DNA of 64,000 nt from an uncultured Bacteroidota bacterium (GTDB lineage Bacteria; Bacteroidota; Bacteroidia; Chitinophagales; Chitinophagaceae), in assembly GCA_903831575.1 (NCBI GenBank), contig CAIKYB010000027.1:84271-148270 (forward strand), given 5' to 3'. The position numbers and the translations under genes were made by a program. Numbering within the stretch: position 1 is the stretch's first letter; each line of letters opens with the position of its first letter. The notes below the pieces were generated by a model that was given only the letters and a program-made list of their open reading frames with translations, searched no databases and was not told the origin of the DNA. Below, one piece after another: positions 29,801-38,909 of this stretch.

Positions 29801-32800
29801 ATTTTCAAGCGAATGCGGTAATTCGCAAGTAGTACCGATTGATATGGTAGTCATTGCAGACACGCCGCGTTTTAAAATTGTTACAACAGGTTGTTCAAGC
29901 ACTCTGGTAACTTTTACGGATTCTTCTGGCGTATACAGTGGGAATAATATTGTTAAATGGCTATGGAATTTTGGAGATGCAACAACGTCAACCGTGCAAA
30001 ATCCACCGCAACACAACTATCCATCTATTGCTGTGTATAATGCAAGTCTTCGTATCATTAATAATATCGGATGCTTCTCTGATACATCTGCACTGATTGA
30101 TCTTACAGGAGGCATCAAAGCAAAATTTGGAGTTGCACCAAACGACACTATTTGTAGCACAACAACTGTATTTTTTTCTGATACTTCTTTAAGTTCAGGT
30201 GCTTATGGTCCAATAACAGAATGGCATTGGGATTTTGGGGAAGGTGCGCCGGTTGTTGCAATAACAAATGCTAATCAATCACACACCTATAATACTTTAG
30301 GAAATTATTTTGTGACCCTTCAGGTGAAAACAAGTAATGGATGTTTAAGCAATATTTTTAAAGATACCATTGTTGTTAATGCTACACCTTCAGTTTCGGT
30401 TACTGCAAGTTTAAATACTTGTTTGAAAGATAGTATACAATTTACCGGCAATGTAACCTATCCGGGAACAGTGTCTGAATTTCACTGGAATTTTGATGAT
30501 TTGTCTTCTGGGGCTAACAATACAAGTCTTATTCAGAATCCTAAACATCTCTTTTCAACTTCAGGATTACATAATGTCAAGTTTTATGTGGTAGCTCCGG
30601 GAGGTTGCAGCTCTAATATTTATAATCTTCCTGTAACTATTCAGCCTCAGCCAACAGCCGCTTTCAATTATACATCACCGGCTTGTGCTAAAAGTGCTGT
30701 AACTTTTACTGATTTATCCACTCCTAATGCAGGCACAATTACGGAATGGAACTGGGATTTTGGTGATGGTGCTACCGAACTACATTTGAATGGAAATTCT
30801 TTTACGCATCAATATTTGACTGGAGGAACTTACAATATTAAGCTAACGGTTAAAACAAATAACGGTTGCTATGATGATTCTATAAAAGTAATTACAGTTA
30901 ATGCAACTCCTGAAGTGAAATTTACGTTGCCCGGAAATTTATGTTTGCCTAATGCCTCTGCAACATTTACAAATAATACCACCATAAATGACGGCACAAT
31001 TGCTACTGTAACATATTTGTGGGATTTTGGAGATCCTTCATCAGGAGCTTTGAATGTTAGCGCACTACAAAATCCAATACATATTTACAATGCAACAGGA
31101 AACTATTCAGTGAAACTTACAACTACAAGTGCTTTAGGTTGTGCTCATGATACTACTATTGTTTTCAATGCAATCTATCCTGCACCACTTGCTGTGTTTA
31201 CCCCACCAGTTCAGGTATGTATGAATGACAGTATTCAGTTTGCAGATCAAAGTACTCCTGCTGGCGGCATCAGTTCGTGGAGCTGGAATTTTGGAGATGG
31301 AGGAGTCGCAGGTACATCTGCTTTGCAAAATCCTAAACACAGATGGAATACAGCGGGTCCATTTACGGTTACCTTAACTGTTACTTCTTCTTTCGGTTGT
31401 TCTTCAATATCAACAGCACAATCTTCTCAACTTATTACTGTTAATACAGCGCCAACTATTTCATTAAATACAGCTTCTGCAACAACTACACAATCATTGT
31501 GTTTAGGAACCGCAATTACGAACATTGAATATAATTTAGGAGGTAGCGCTACATCCGCAACAGTTACAGGTTTGCCAGCTGGTGTCACGGGTTTGTATGT
31601 TGCTGGAGTATTTACCATTTCAGGAAGTCCTAGTTCAGGAGGGATTTATAATTATACTGTTACAAGTGTAAGTCCTTGTACGAATGTCTCTTTGGGAGGC
31701 ACAATAACAGTTCAAACATTGCCAACTATAAATTTATCTTCAGCTGCAGGTACAGACAATCAATCCGTTTGTGTTAACACAGCCATTGCGGATATAACTT
31801 ATACATTGGGTGGAAATGTAAATGGAGCCGTGCTATCTGCCGGGAGTCTTCCTGTGGGAATAACGGGTAGTTTTAATGCAGGAGTATTCACCATAAGCGG
31901 CATTCCAACTTCTACGGGAGTATTTAATTATACAGTAACGTCGGTGAGTACATGTAGTAATGTTTCAATGAATGGAACCATAACTATAAATGCATTGCCA
32001 GACGCTAATTTTACTTTCAGCACGATTCGTTGTGAAGGAGAGGACGTAACATTTACTTATACAACAACAGCTGGAGCTGCTGCAATTTCTCAATGGCAAT
32101 GGAATTTTGGTGATGGAACAGCAGTACAAACTCAATTGGTACAAGCAACAATAAATCACACGTATGTTTTGCCGGGCAATAATACCGTACAATTAAGTGT
32201 TACAAATATTAATGGCTGTGTTAGTCCTGTAAATACATCTCCTGTAGTTGTTACAATTAATCCAAAGCCAGTTTCTGCATTTAATTTTTCAGATGTTTGC
32301 CTTCCTGTTGATATTGCCACATTTACAGACTTGAGTACTCCTGTAGGGAATATAAATTTGTGGGAATGGGATTTTGGAGATGCAAGTCCAATTCAGACTT
32401 CGACTACTGCAGGTAATATAACGCATCAATATCTTAATGGGGGTGAGTATGATGTAACGTTGACAACAACATCATTGGATGGCTGTAAAAAAGATTCTAT
32501 CCGAAAAATAAAAGCATTTACTCCTCCAAATGCATCTTTTACAATAAATAATACAGGAAATATTTGCAGTAATGTGCCTTTAGAAATTACCAATACCAGT
32601 AGTGGTTCAGCATATGGCAATATAAATCAAGTTGAAATTTTGTGGAATATTCCAGGAACAAATAATACAATTGATAATACGCCAACAGCTAATGAAGTTT
32701 ATGCTCATTTATATCCTTTGTTTGGAACACCTGCAACACAATCATACCAGGTTCTCATAAAAGCGTCTACAGGTAACAGTTGTATGGGACAATCAATACC

Positions 32801-33569
32801 TCAGACTATTACATTATATGCTGCACCGGATGTGATATTTAACGCAATATCTTCTGTTTGTGAGGAAGCTCTAAGTGTTACACTTAACTCTGCAAGTGAT
32901 ATCTATAACAATATCGGCACTGGCATTTATTCAGGATCAGGTATTGCAACAAGTCCAGTATTAAACCCTTCAACAGCAGGAGCCGGATCTCATTCCATCC
33001 TTTATACCTTCACAGGAAATAATGGTTGTATGGATACTGCTAGTCAAAATATTTTCATTTATCCAACACCTAAAATTGAACTTGGTGCGGATAGGAATGT
33101 CTTGGAAGGGGATCAATTGACTTTAGTGCCTGTTTTGTTATCTGGCTCTGGGCTTGTCTATTCTTGGACACCTTCTACTTATTTAGATAATCCTTTATCA
33201 GCAACACCCATTACCACTCCATTAAATGATATTAGTTATTTAGTGGACATTACTTCTATTGACGGATGTAAATCCAGCGACTTAGTTAATATAAAAGTGG
33301 TAAGAGACTTTATCGTTCCAAATACGTTCACTCCAAATGGAGATGGCATAAATGATAAATGGGAAATTGAATTTTTGTCTTTGTATCCAAATCATCATAT
33401 TCAGATATTCAATAGATATGGCCAGGTGATTTTAGATACTAAAAATTACATTACGCCATGGGATGGAACATACAAAGGGAAGCCATTGCCGGCAGGAACT
33501 TATTATTATATCATTGATTTGGATGGATTAAGAGCTACCAAAAAAGGATATATAACGATAATAAAATAA
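26832..33569 (+). CDS. Giant adhesin-like protein: FN3, IgGFc-binding-like, eight PKD-like and Ig domains, type B sorting domain
   Basis: At 2245 aa this is the largest protein here. The signal peptide ends ASAQ (~22). Domains: an N-terminal sandwich, an FN3-like repeat (~176-272, GVCWNTAANPT), an Ig-like sandwich (~276-386, FGTVYQGSYSSEQTYTVSG), an IgGFc-binding-like domain (~397-889, GTDFWTGYGFHSRM to ESYGFNAGTAIKNL), a run of PKD domains (~1006-1532), two tandem Ig-like repeats with GVFTISGxP-S/T (~1536-1721), two more PKD domains, and a CHU_C type B sorting domain (~2159-2245). I count eight PKD-like W-x-W-x-F-G/D cores. No enzyme motif is seen. It is followed 43 bp later by the second SprF gene and is probably exported with its help. 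Confidence 0.9.
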   Translation: MMRVYLLVLFCFLGLSNEASAQPYNYTLEGFDDVVAFPAASMQTATVATTYISSTGLWTIFKGYPVIGSDPCLDDGVNRALRLPSGAAAYVVSPTLTQGVATITFNNKRTNKIFTYYTSLDNGATWSAGANITSPLTACGTMTITINSGVINRIKIANNQANDMGIDNLLITSFTINPPLVTTATVSAVTAVSSSCGGNVTADGGAPVTARGVCWNTAANPTIVNSITNDGTGLGAFNSSLAGLLPSTTYHVRAYATNSSGTGYGGDSVFTTLPPLPTITVSPSSLSFGTVYQGSYSSEQTYTVSGIFLTPAAGNITITAPAGYIISTTSGAGYTSTLTIPYSGTTLSPTVIYIRFSPPTNGAFNTTILHSGGGAPSVNLIVTGIGSLLTSAGNLTNMGTDFWTGYGFHSRMVNNDATNGSWMSLYISAKQATTVRVSLPGIADPTFPRIVNIPANSSVEVTNFPQGNFGVNNDNPTNLPDARLYFTGTTPRGIHIESLSGVPVAVYEHTYGKDAAGAMLLFPTNTWGATYNVLSLGGKSNSGSPNSFFFVMASEDNTVIEITPSANIIDSSSNSLFNTSTTTNIKYPANTPFTITLNKGQVFNAMGELVNAVGADLTGSLVRSVNCDKKIAVWAGNGRTFVNTTGCSVSSGSDNMLQQMFPRVAWGTKYLTTPTKTMEYSIYKICVQDPTTRVWVNNPTHTTPLTGLVGAFYYQIENNTYNLIESDKPIMLIQYVVTGGCKNNTFGNNGNGDPEMIILSPVQQAINNVSVFSAGRMTISTNGASYINVVIKNGGIPSFRLDPTVNTTQMVDTGTSSYGTTSIYGSSTLIPIANAFKLHPNDPGYSYARFRVSSNLFHNLLSDTGFNAIAYGMAQGESYGFNAGTAIKNLSAIVQTINPFDSVSGTKTCRGNPVTLQIAVPYLSSQITSINWDVTTNSNISPNGSFPVFNPVPIRTYVQNDITYSVFTSPTPIVFNATGVFRLTATISGTFSSECGNSQVVPIDMVVIADTPRFKIVTTGCSSTLVTFTDSSGVYSGNNIVKWLWNFGDATTSTVQNPPQHNYPSIAVYNASLRIINNIGCFSDTSALIDLTGGIKAKFGVAPNDTICSTTTVFFSDTSLSSGAYGPITEWHWDFGEGAPVVAITNANQSHTYNTLGNYFVTLQVKTSNGCLSNIFKDTIVVNATPSVSVTASLNTCLKDSIQFTGNVTYPGTVSEFHWNFDDLSSGANNTSLIQNPKHLFSTSGLHNVKFYVVAPGGCSSNIYNLPVTIQPQPTAAFNYTSPACAKSAVTFTDLSTPNAGTITEWNWDFGDGATELHLNGNSFTHQYLTGGTYNIKLTVKTNNGCYDDSIKVITVNATPEVKFTLPGNLCLPNASATFTNNTTINDGTIATVTYLWDFGDPSSGALNVSALQNPIHIYNATGNYSVKLTTTSALGCAHDTTIVFNAIYPAPLAVFTPPVQVCMNDSIQFADQSTPAGGISSWSWNFGDGGVAGTSALQNPKHRWNTAGPFTVTLTVTSSFGCSSISTAQSSQLITVNTAPTISLNTASATTTQSLCLGTAITNIEYNLGGSATSATVTGLPAGVTGLYVAGVFTISGSPSSGGIYNYTVTSVSPCTNVSLGGTITVQTLPTINLSSAAGTDNQSVCVNTAIADITYTLGGNVNGAVLSAGSLPVGITGSFNAGVFTISGIPTSTGVFNYTVTSVSTCSNVSMNGTITINALPDANFTFSTIRCEGEDVTFTYTTTAGAAAISQWQWNFGDGTAVQTQLVQATINHTYVLPGNNTVQLSVTNINGCVSPVNTSPVVVTINPKPVSAFNFSDVCLPVDIATFTDLSTPVGNINLWEWDFGDASPIQTSTTAGNITHQYLNGGEYDVTLTTTSLDGCKKDSIRKIKAFTPPNASFTINNTGNICSNVPLEITNTSSGSAYGNINQVEILWNIPGTNNTIDNTPTANEVYAHLYPLFGTPATQSYQVLIKASTGNSCMGQSIPQTITLYAAPDVIFNAISSVCEEALSVTLNSASDIYNNIGTGIYSGSGIATSPVLNPSTAGAGSHSILYTFTGNNGCMDTASQNIFIYPTPKIELGADRNVLEGDQLTLVPVLLSGSGLVYSWTPSTYLDNPLSATPITTPLNDISYLVDITSIDGCKSSDLVNIKVVRDFIVPNTFTPNGDGINDKWEIEFLSLYPNHHIQIFNRYGQVILDTKNYITPWDGTYKGKPLPAGTYYYIIDLDGLRATKKGYITIIK

Positions 33570-33612
33570 CAATTAGAAAAAAATTGAATTAATAAAAATT
33601 GCAAAGCAAAAA

Positions 33613-34644
33613 ATGAAAAAGATATTTTATTTAGTATTTCTTATTCTGGGGTGTAAAATTTCAATTGCCCAACAGAAGCCCTATTACACTCAATACATTT
33701 TGAACAACTATATTCTCAATCCCGCGGTAACGGGAATAGAAAATTATGTTGATTTAAAAGTGAGCCGCCGCAATCAATGGAATGGATTGGATGGAGCCCC
33801 TGTTACTTCATACATTACCATTCATGGTCCAATTGGAAAAGCTGATAACAGAACAACTGCAACTTCATTTGAACAAACAGGCGATAATCCGTATAAATCT
33901 AAAGTATTAGAATCTTCAGAACCAGCAACAGCTCATCATGGAATAGGAATGACTGCCATTTCTGATAAAACAGGATATATCAATAGAACTACGGTGTGCG
34001 CATCTTATGCATATCATATGCCCATCAGTACTTCAACATTAATCTCTGCAGGATTTATGGCTGGAATTACCAACGTTAGTATGGATAAAAGTAAAATCGT
34101 TTGGGGCTCGTTAAATCCTAATGATCCTGCTATTGGAATTAATAGCGGAGAAATAGCGAAAACAATGCCTGAGTTTGGCGCAGGGTTATGGTTGTATGGT
34201 AAAGATTTTTTTCTAGGTACTTCAGTATTAAATATTGTGCCTGGGAAATTTCGTTTTGTGACAAATGATAAATATGGAGATAGTTTTCATCCGCATTTTT
34301 TTCTTCAAGGCGGGTATCGATTTTTTTTATCTGATGATATAAGCGTATTGCCTTCATTTGCTATTCAACAAATTTCACCATTGCCTACATTCATTCATGC
34401 TAATGTAAAAATGCAATACCAGGATTTATTATGGATCGGAGGCGGTTATAGAATAAAAGACGAATTGAGTGGAATGGCATTGATGACTGGCATTAACTTA
34501 GGGCATAAACTTAACATTGGCTATTCATACAATTCTTCTGTAAGCCAAAGACTAAATACTTACGTAGGAAATACCCACGAGTTTGTAATAGGACTTGTTT
34601 TAGGAAATAAGGGCAGTGATAGTTGTCCTAAAAATGTCTGGTAA
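33613..34644 (+). CDS. PorP/SprF-family T9SS outer-membrane protein (second copy)
   Basis: The product is 343 aa with a signal peptide ending SIAQQ. PYYTQYILNNYILNPAVTGIENYVDLKVS is the PorP/SprF signature, followed by barrel strands and the C-terminal NTYVGNTHEFVIGLVLG. An insertion around residues 75-105 (polar, Thr/Glu-rich) sets it apart from the copy at 21407. The position straight after two adhesins with near-identical type B sorting domains suggests it serves them; that pairing is inferred. The next gene starts 37 bp later, so this T9SS block runs on into the pectinase genes without a break. Confidence 0.92.
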   Translation: MKKIFYLVFLILGCKISIAQQKPYYTQYILNNYILNPAVTGIENYVDLKVSRRNQWNGLDGAPVTSYITIHGPIGKADNRTTATSFEQTGDNPYKSKVLESSEPATAHHGIGMTAISDKTGYINRTTVCASYAYHMPISTSTLISAGFMAGITNVSMDKSKIVWGSLNPNDPAIGINSGEIAKTMPEFGAGLWLYGKDFFLGTSVLNIVPGKFRFVTNDKYGDSFHPHFFLQGGYRFFLSDDISVLPSFAIQQISPLPTFIHANVKMQYQDLLWIGGGYRIKDELSGMALMTGINLGHKLNIGYSYNSSVSQRLNTYVGNTHEFVIGLVLGNKGSDSCPKNVW

Positions 34645-34681
34645 TTTTTACAAGATATTAAAATCGATTTTACTTATAAAA

Positions 34682-36151
34682 ATGAAAACTAAAATAACGT
34701 GTAATTTATTTTTTAATTTTTCATTTGTGCTTACTTGTATAAACCTCATTTGTGTTTTATTTTTTACAGGATGTTCCACTTCCCAAAAAAGCAACATAGC
34801 CCAATCTGACAAAGAAATCCCTGATTCATTTTCTTTAGCATTCCCGGGAGCAGAAGGCTTTGGAAAGTATACAACTGGCGGACGTGGCGGTAAAATTATG
34901 GTTGTAAATAATCTCCATGATTTGGGTAAAGGTAGTTTTAGAGAAGCCGCAGAATCTACCTTCCCAAGGACAATTGTATTCGCCGTTTCTGGTACAATTC
35001 ATTTAGAAAAAAAAGTAACTATTCAGGGGGATGTTACCATCGCTGGACAATCTGCTCCAGGTGACGGGATCTGTATAGCTGATAAATCTGTTGTTATTGG
35101 AGGTAATAATATTATTGTAAGATTTTTAAGATTCAGATTAGGAGATAAATATCAAAAAGGAGGAATGATTGATGGAAATGGTGGAGATGACGCATTTGGA
35201 GGAACTAAAAAGAAAAATATTGTAATTGATCATTGTAGTTTTAGCTGGAGTACGGATGAAGTTTTCAGTATTTATGCAGGCGACAGTACATCAGTGCAAT
35301 GGAATTTAATTGCAGAGCCATTAAATTACTCTTATCATTTCGAAACAGGAGATTCCGATTATGAAAAACATGGATTCGGCGCTATTTGGGGCGGTATTCA
35401 TGCAAGTTTTCATCACAATCTTTTTGCACATTGTAAAAGCAGAACGCCAAGATTCAATGGTATCAGGCATACAAATGAAGAGCATGTGGATTACCGTAAT
35501 AATGTGATTTATAACTGGGGAATTAATAATGTCTATGCAGGAGAAGGCGGACGTTACAATATTGTGAATAATTACTACAAGCCTGGTCCATCAACTGAAT
35601 CCAATAAAAGAGAACAGATTGTGAATCCATTTAAAAGAGCAGATATTCCTTTTGGGAAATGGTATGTGAATGGAAATTACGTTTATAGTTCTACGTTAGT
35701 TACTAATGAAAACGTCTTAGGGGTCAAATTAAACGAAGGAAACGAGAACGATTTAAAGGATGCAATTGTTTCTGCTGCTTTTCCTTATTCCCCAATTGCT
35801 ACAGAACATGCAACTATTGCTTTTGATCTGGTATTGAAAAATACAGGTTGCATTTATCCTAAAAGAGATACGCTGGATCAAAGAATTATTAATGATGTTA
35901 TCAATGGAACAGGAAGGATTATAGATGTTCAGGGAGGTTATCCGCATGGTACAGCATATGAACTTACCTCTAAAGCATGGCCAGATTTGAAACAAGCTCC
36001 GGCACTTTCAGATAGTGATTCAGATGGGATACCAGACGAATGGGAGAAATTAAATGGTTTAGATTCAAATAATCCAAATGATGCAAACGAATTTAAATTT
36101 CATAAGCATTACACAAATATTGAAGTATACTTAAATAGCCTTTTAAAATGA
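34682..36151 (+). CDS. PL1 pectate lyase, lipoprotein
   Basis: The product is 489 aa from the ATG at 34682; the in-frame TTG at 34616 would overlap the SprF gene. Residues 1-31 end in a lipobox (LFFTG-C31), so it is probably anchored to a membrane. The beta-helix region has the PL1 pattern: FPGAEGFGKYTTGGRGG, VTIAGQSAPGDGICI, VRFLRFRLGD, DHCSFSWSTDE, HHNLFAHCKSRTPRFNG and YRNNVIYNWG. It cleaves polygalacturonate by beta-elimination with Ca2+. The C-terminal DSDSDGIPDEWEKLNGLD looks like a calcium-binding type repeat. It is a paralogue of the T9SS-context PL1 at 61733. The stop overlaps the next ATG. Confidence 0.92.
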   Translation: MKTKITCNLFFNFSFVLTCINLICVLFFTGCSTSQKSNIAQSDKEIPDSFSLAFPGAEGFGKYTTGGRGGKIMVVNNLHDLGKGSFREAAESTFPRTIVFAVSGTIHLEKKVTIQGDVTIAGQSAPGDGICIADKSVVIGGNNIIVRFLRFRLGDKYQKGGMIDGNGGDDAFGGTKKKNIVIDHCSFSWSTDEVFSIYAGDSTSVQWNLIAEPLNYSYHFETGDSDYEKHGFGAIWGGIHASFHHNLFAHCKSRTPRFNGIRHTNEEHVDYRNNVIYNWGINNVYAGEGGRYNIVNNYYKPGPSTESNKREQIVNPFKRADIPFGKWYVNGNYVYSSTLVTNENVLGVKLNEGNENDLKDAIVSAAFPYSPIATEHATIAFDLVLKNTGCIYPKRDTLDQRIINDVINGTGRIIDVQGGYPHGTAYELTSKAWPDLKQAPALSDSDSDGIPDEWEKLNGLDSNNPNDANEFKFHKHYTNIEVYLNSLLK

Positions 36152-36903
36152 AAAAAACAATGTTGATTATTCTGGCAGGGTTGTCACTCGCTTTTATTTT
36201 GCCTGAAAAAAAGAAAATTAAAATTTGGATGTGTGGCGATAGCACCATGAGTATAAAGGAAACGAAAGCTTATCCCGAAACTGGATGGGGTATGCCATTT
36301 GCCTATTTCTGGGATACATCTGCAGTTTCGGTGGTGAACAAAGCCAAAAACGGAAGAAGTACCAAAACTTTTATTACTGAAGGTATTTGGCAATCTGTAA
36401 TTGATCAAGTGGAAGAAGGTAATTATGTATTTATCGAATTTGGACACAATGATGAATCGAAAGAAAAAAAAGAAAGATACACCACATTGGAAGAGTATAA
36501 AGCTAATCTTGAAAAGTTTATAAATGAAACCCGAGCTAAAAAAGCTATACCTGTTTTGTTTACTCCAGTAAGCCGCAGAAAATTTGATACAGATGGTCAT
36601 GCTTTTGAAACACACAAAGAATATTCAGCAGCAGTAAGAGAGGTAGCAATAGCACAAAATATGCCATTGATAGATCTCGATAAAAAAACAATGGCGCTTT
36701 ACGAGAAGTTCGGAGTAGAAAATTCTAAATTATTATTTCTGCAATTGCAACCAGGAGAACATCCCAATTATCCTGATGGCAAAGAAGACAATACACATTA
36801 TGGAGAATTAGGCGCAAGGTTAGTAGCACAAATGGCCCTGGCAGAATTGAAGGTTAAATTTCCGGAACTTAATGACATGCTTATAAAGCCTGTAAAAAAA
36901 TAA
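36148..36903 (+). CDS. CE12-type SGNH acetylesterase (rhamnogalacturonan/pectin acetylesterase)
   Basis: The product is 251 aa. A short hydrophobic leader is followed by the SGNH blocks: G30-D31-S32-T (block I), the N in AKNGRSTKTF, GHND in FIEFGHNDESK (block III), and D/H in DNTHYGELGARL (block V). The length and motifs fit the rhamnogalacturonan acetylesterase group, which removes acetyl groups from pectin backbone residues so that lyases and hydrolases can act. The ATG overlaps the PL1 stop by 4 bp (ATGA), so translation is probably coupled. The CE8 gene begins 3 bp after its stop. Confidence 0.9.
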   Translation: MKKTMLIILAGLSLAFILPEKKKIKIWMCGDSTMSIKETKAYPETGWGMPFAYFWDTSAVSVVNKAKNGRSTKTFITEGIWQSVIDQVEEGNYVFIEFGHNDESKEKKERYTTLEEYKANLEKFINETRAKKAIPVLFTPVSRRKFDTDGHAFETHKEYSAAVREVAIAQNMPLIDLDKKTMALYEKFGVENSKLLFLQLQPGEHPNYPDGKEDNTHYGELGARLVAQMALAELKVKFPELNDMLIKPVKK

Positions 36904-36906
36904 TTC

Positions 36907-37857
36907 ATGAGGAGTACATTATTTTTCTTTTTGCTGCTGATAACATTTTTTTCATTTGCTCAGAAAAAAATAACAGTAGCTAAGTTCGGCACTGCAGATT
37001 ACAGAACTGTTCAGGAGGCTTTAGATGCAGTTCCTTCAGATAATAAAAATCGGATAGTGATTGATATTAAAACAGGGGTTTACAACGAAGTTATTACAGT
37101 AGATGCGAGAAAAAACTTTGTCACACTTCAAGGCGAATCAAAAGAAAATACTATACTCTCATTTAATAATCATGCTGGCACTAAGCTGGAAAATGGCGAC
37201 ACGTTGAATACATGGACTTGCGCATCTACATTTATTTATGGGAATGATTTTCATGCAGAAAATTTGACCTTTCAGAATAATGCAGGTTTTACTGCAGGGC
37301 AAGCTGTTGCTTTAAGAGTTGAAGGGAACAGAGCTTCTTTTGCAAATTGTAAGATGGTCGGTTTTCAGGATGTTTTATTCTTAAGTGGAAGCGGCGTTAA
37401 ACATTATTTTGCTAATTGTTTTATTGAGGGGACTACTGATTTTATTTTTGGCGCAGCTACTGCAGTATTTGAAAGTTGTCACATCCATTCTAAAAAGAAT
37501 TCTCATGTAACGGCAGCTTCAACAAACAGTATCATTCCTTTCGGATTTGTTTTCAGAAACTGCAGATTAACTGCTGACAGTAACATTAATAAAGTCTCTC
37601 TTGGTAGACCGTGGAGTCCCACAGCCAGTGTCACTTATTTGAATTGCGAAATGGCTAGCCATATTATTCCGGAAGGATGGAATAATTGGAAGAATCCAAT
37701 GAATGAATTAACAGTTAGATACGCAGAATATCAAAGTAGTGGTCCGGGTGCACATGAAGAGTCGAGAGTGAAATGGAGTAAACGACTTACTGATCAGGAA
37801 GCAGCATTATTCACCAATGAAAAAATCTTAGGCAATTGGAATCCCGGCAAACTATAA
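36907..37857 (+). CDS. CE8 pectin methylesterase (canonical)
   Basis: The product is 316 aa with a signal peptide ending SFAQ (~18). All CE8 catalytic features are visible in the beta-helix: QAVALR (oxyanion Gln), Q-D155-V-L-F (general acid), G-T-T-D178-F-I-F-G (nucleophile) and G-R234-P-W. It removes methyl esters from homogalacturonan, releasing methanol and making pectate for PL1 and GH28. It has no T9SS sorting domain, so it should stay in the periplasm unless anchored otherwise. It overlaps the next reading frame by 22 bp. Confidence 0.95.
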   Translation: MRSTLFFFLLLITFFSFAQKKITVAKFGTADYRTVQEALDAVPSDNKNRIVIDIKTGVYNEVITVDARKNFVTLQGESKENTILSFNNHAGTKLENGDTLNTWTCASTFIYGNDFHAENLTFQNNAGFTAGQAVALRVEGNRASFANCKMVGFQDVLFLSGSGVKHYFANCFIEGTTDFIFGAATAVFESCHIHSKKNSHVTAASTNSIIPFGFVFRNCRLTADSNINKVSLGRPWSPTASVTYLNCEMASHIIPEGWNNWKNPMNELTVRYAEYQSSGPGAHEESRVKWSKRLTDQEAALFTNEKILGNWNPGKL

Positions 37858-38906
37858 ATAATTCACCTATCAATACAGCGCTTTGTTCAATTGGAATGAG
37901 CGGTATCGTATTTCATGCGCCATTTATTGAGGTGAATCCTGATTTTCGATTGACTGCAATTTTGGAAAGAACAAAAAATATTACAATTGAAAAATATCCT
38001 CATGCAAAGCAATATCGAGAGTTAGATAAAATGCTTGCTGATGAAGATATTGAATTAGTAATTGTTAATACGCCGAATGTTACCCATTACGAGTATGCCA
38101 AGAAAGCATTGTTGGCCGGAAAACATGTAATTATAGAAAAGCCATTTACCCCAACAATTGAACAAGGCCTGGAATTGATTGAATTGTCCAAGAGACAAAA
38201 TAAAATACTATCAGTATATCATAACAGAAGATACGACAGTGATTTTCTCACTATTCAAAAAGTTATTAAGGATCATTTAATTGGTGAGATCAGAGAAGCC
38301 GAGTTTCATTATGACCGATTTGATGAAAATCTTAGTTATAAATTACATAAAGAAAAAAAAGAAAAAGGGACAGGTTGTTTGTATGATCTTGGCTCACATT
38401 TAATCGATCAGGCGTTAACGTTATTTGGCATGCCCGAATATATTTTTGCTGATATTTTTATAATGAGGCCCATATCTGAAGTAGATGATTATTTTGAACT
38501 CTTACTTTATTATACAGATTTCCGCGTACGTTTAAAGGCGAGTTACCAGGTACGTGAAGCATTACCAGGTTTTGTTCTTCATGGAAATAAAGGATCATTT
38601 ATAAAATACAAAGCAGATGTGCAAGAAAAAAATTTAATGCTTGGGCTCCTCCCTGATACTATAGAATGGGGTAAAGAGTCCATAGAATCTTTCGGGTTGC
38701 TGCATACTGAATTAGATGGGAGTATTGTCAGACAATCGATCGAATCCCTACGGGGTGATTATATGAACTATTATAATTTGATGTATAAAAGTATTCGTTT
38801 GGGAAGCCCCTTACCGGTATCTGCTGAGGAGGGATTAAATGTGATCAGGATAATAGAAGCGGCATTTAAAAGTAATGAAGAAAAAAGAGCCATTAAACTC
38901 ATTTAG
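37836..38906 (+). CDS. Gfo/Idh/MocA-family oxidoreductase in the pectin operon
   Basis: The product is 356 aa if TTG at 37836 is used. The Rossmann motif (NTALCSIGMSGIVFHAPF) begins within 20 codons of it, and no ATG exists before the motif, so a non-ATG start overlapping the CE8 gene is required. Other landmarks are VNTPNVTHYEYAKKALLAGKHVIIEKP (NAD(P) domain, with the EKP lysine) and YDLGSHLIDQALTLFGMP in the C-terminal domain. It is cytosolic, with no signal. The FHAPF variant is typical of sugar-acid/polyol oxidoreductases, but the substrate cannot be assigned. Its position suggests action on a pectin-derived sugar or uronate. Confidence 0.85.
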   Translation: MESRQTINNSPINTALCSIGMSGIVFHAPFIEVNPDFRLTAILERTKNITIEKYPHAKQYRELDKMLADEDIELVIVNTPNVTHYEYAKKALLAGKHVIIEKPFTPTIEQGLELIELSKRQNKILSVYHNRRYDSDFLTIQKVIKDHLIGEIREAEFHYDRFDENLSYKLHKEKKEKGTGCLYDLGSHLIDQALTLFGMPEYIFADIFIMRPISEVDDYFELLLYYTDFRVRLKASYQVREALPGFVLHGNKGSFIKYKADVQEKNLMLGLLPDTIEWGKESIESFGLLHTELDGSIVRQSIESLRGDYMNYYNLMYKSIRLGSPLPVSAEEGLNVIRIIEAAFKSNEEKRAIKLI

Positions 38907-38909
38907 AAA

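Noticed and set aside
22369..33569. Regular repeats in the adhesin genes considered as a CRISPR or satellite array
   Set aside because: The periodicity follows PKD and Ig domains in frame, with diverged DNA. There are no identical short repeats with unique spacers.
36184..36615. 143-aa reading frame antisense to the CE12 gene
   Set aside because: The sense strand carries all SGNH motifs; the antisense frame is Phe/Ser-rich shadow sequence.
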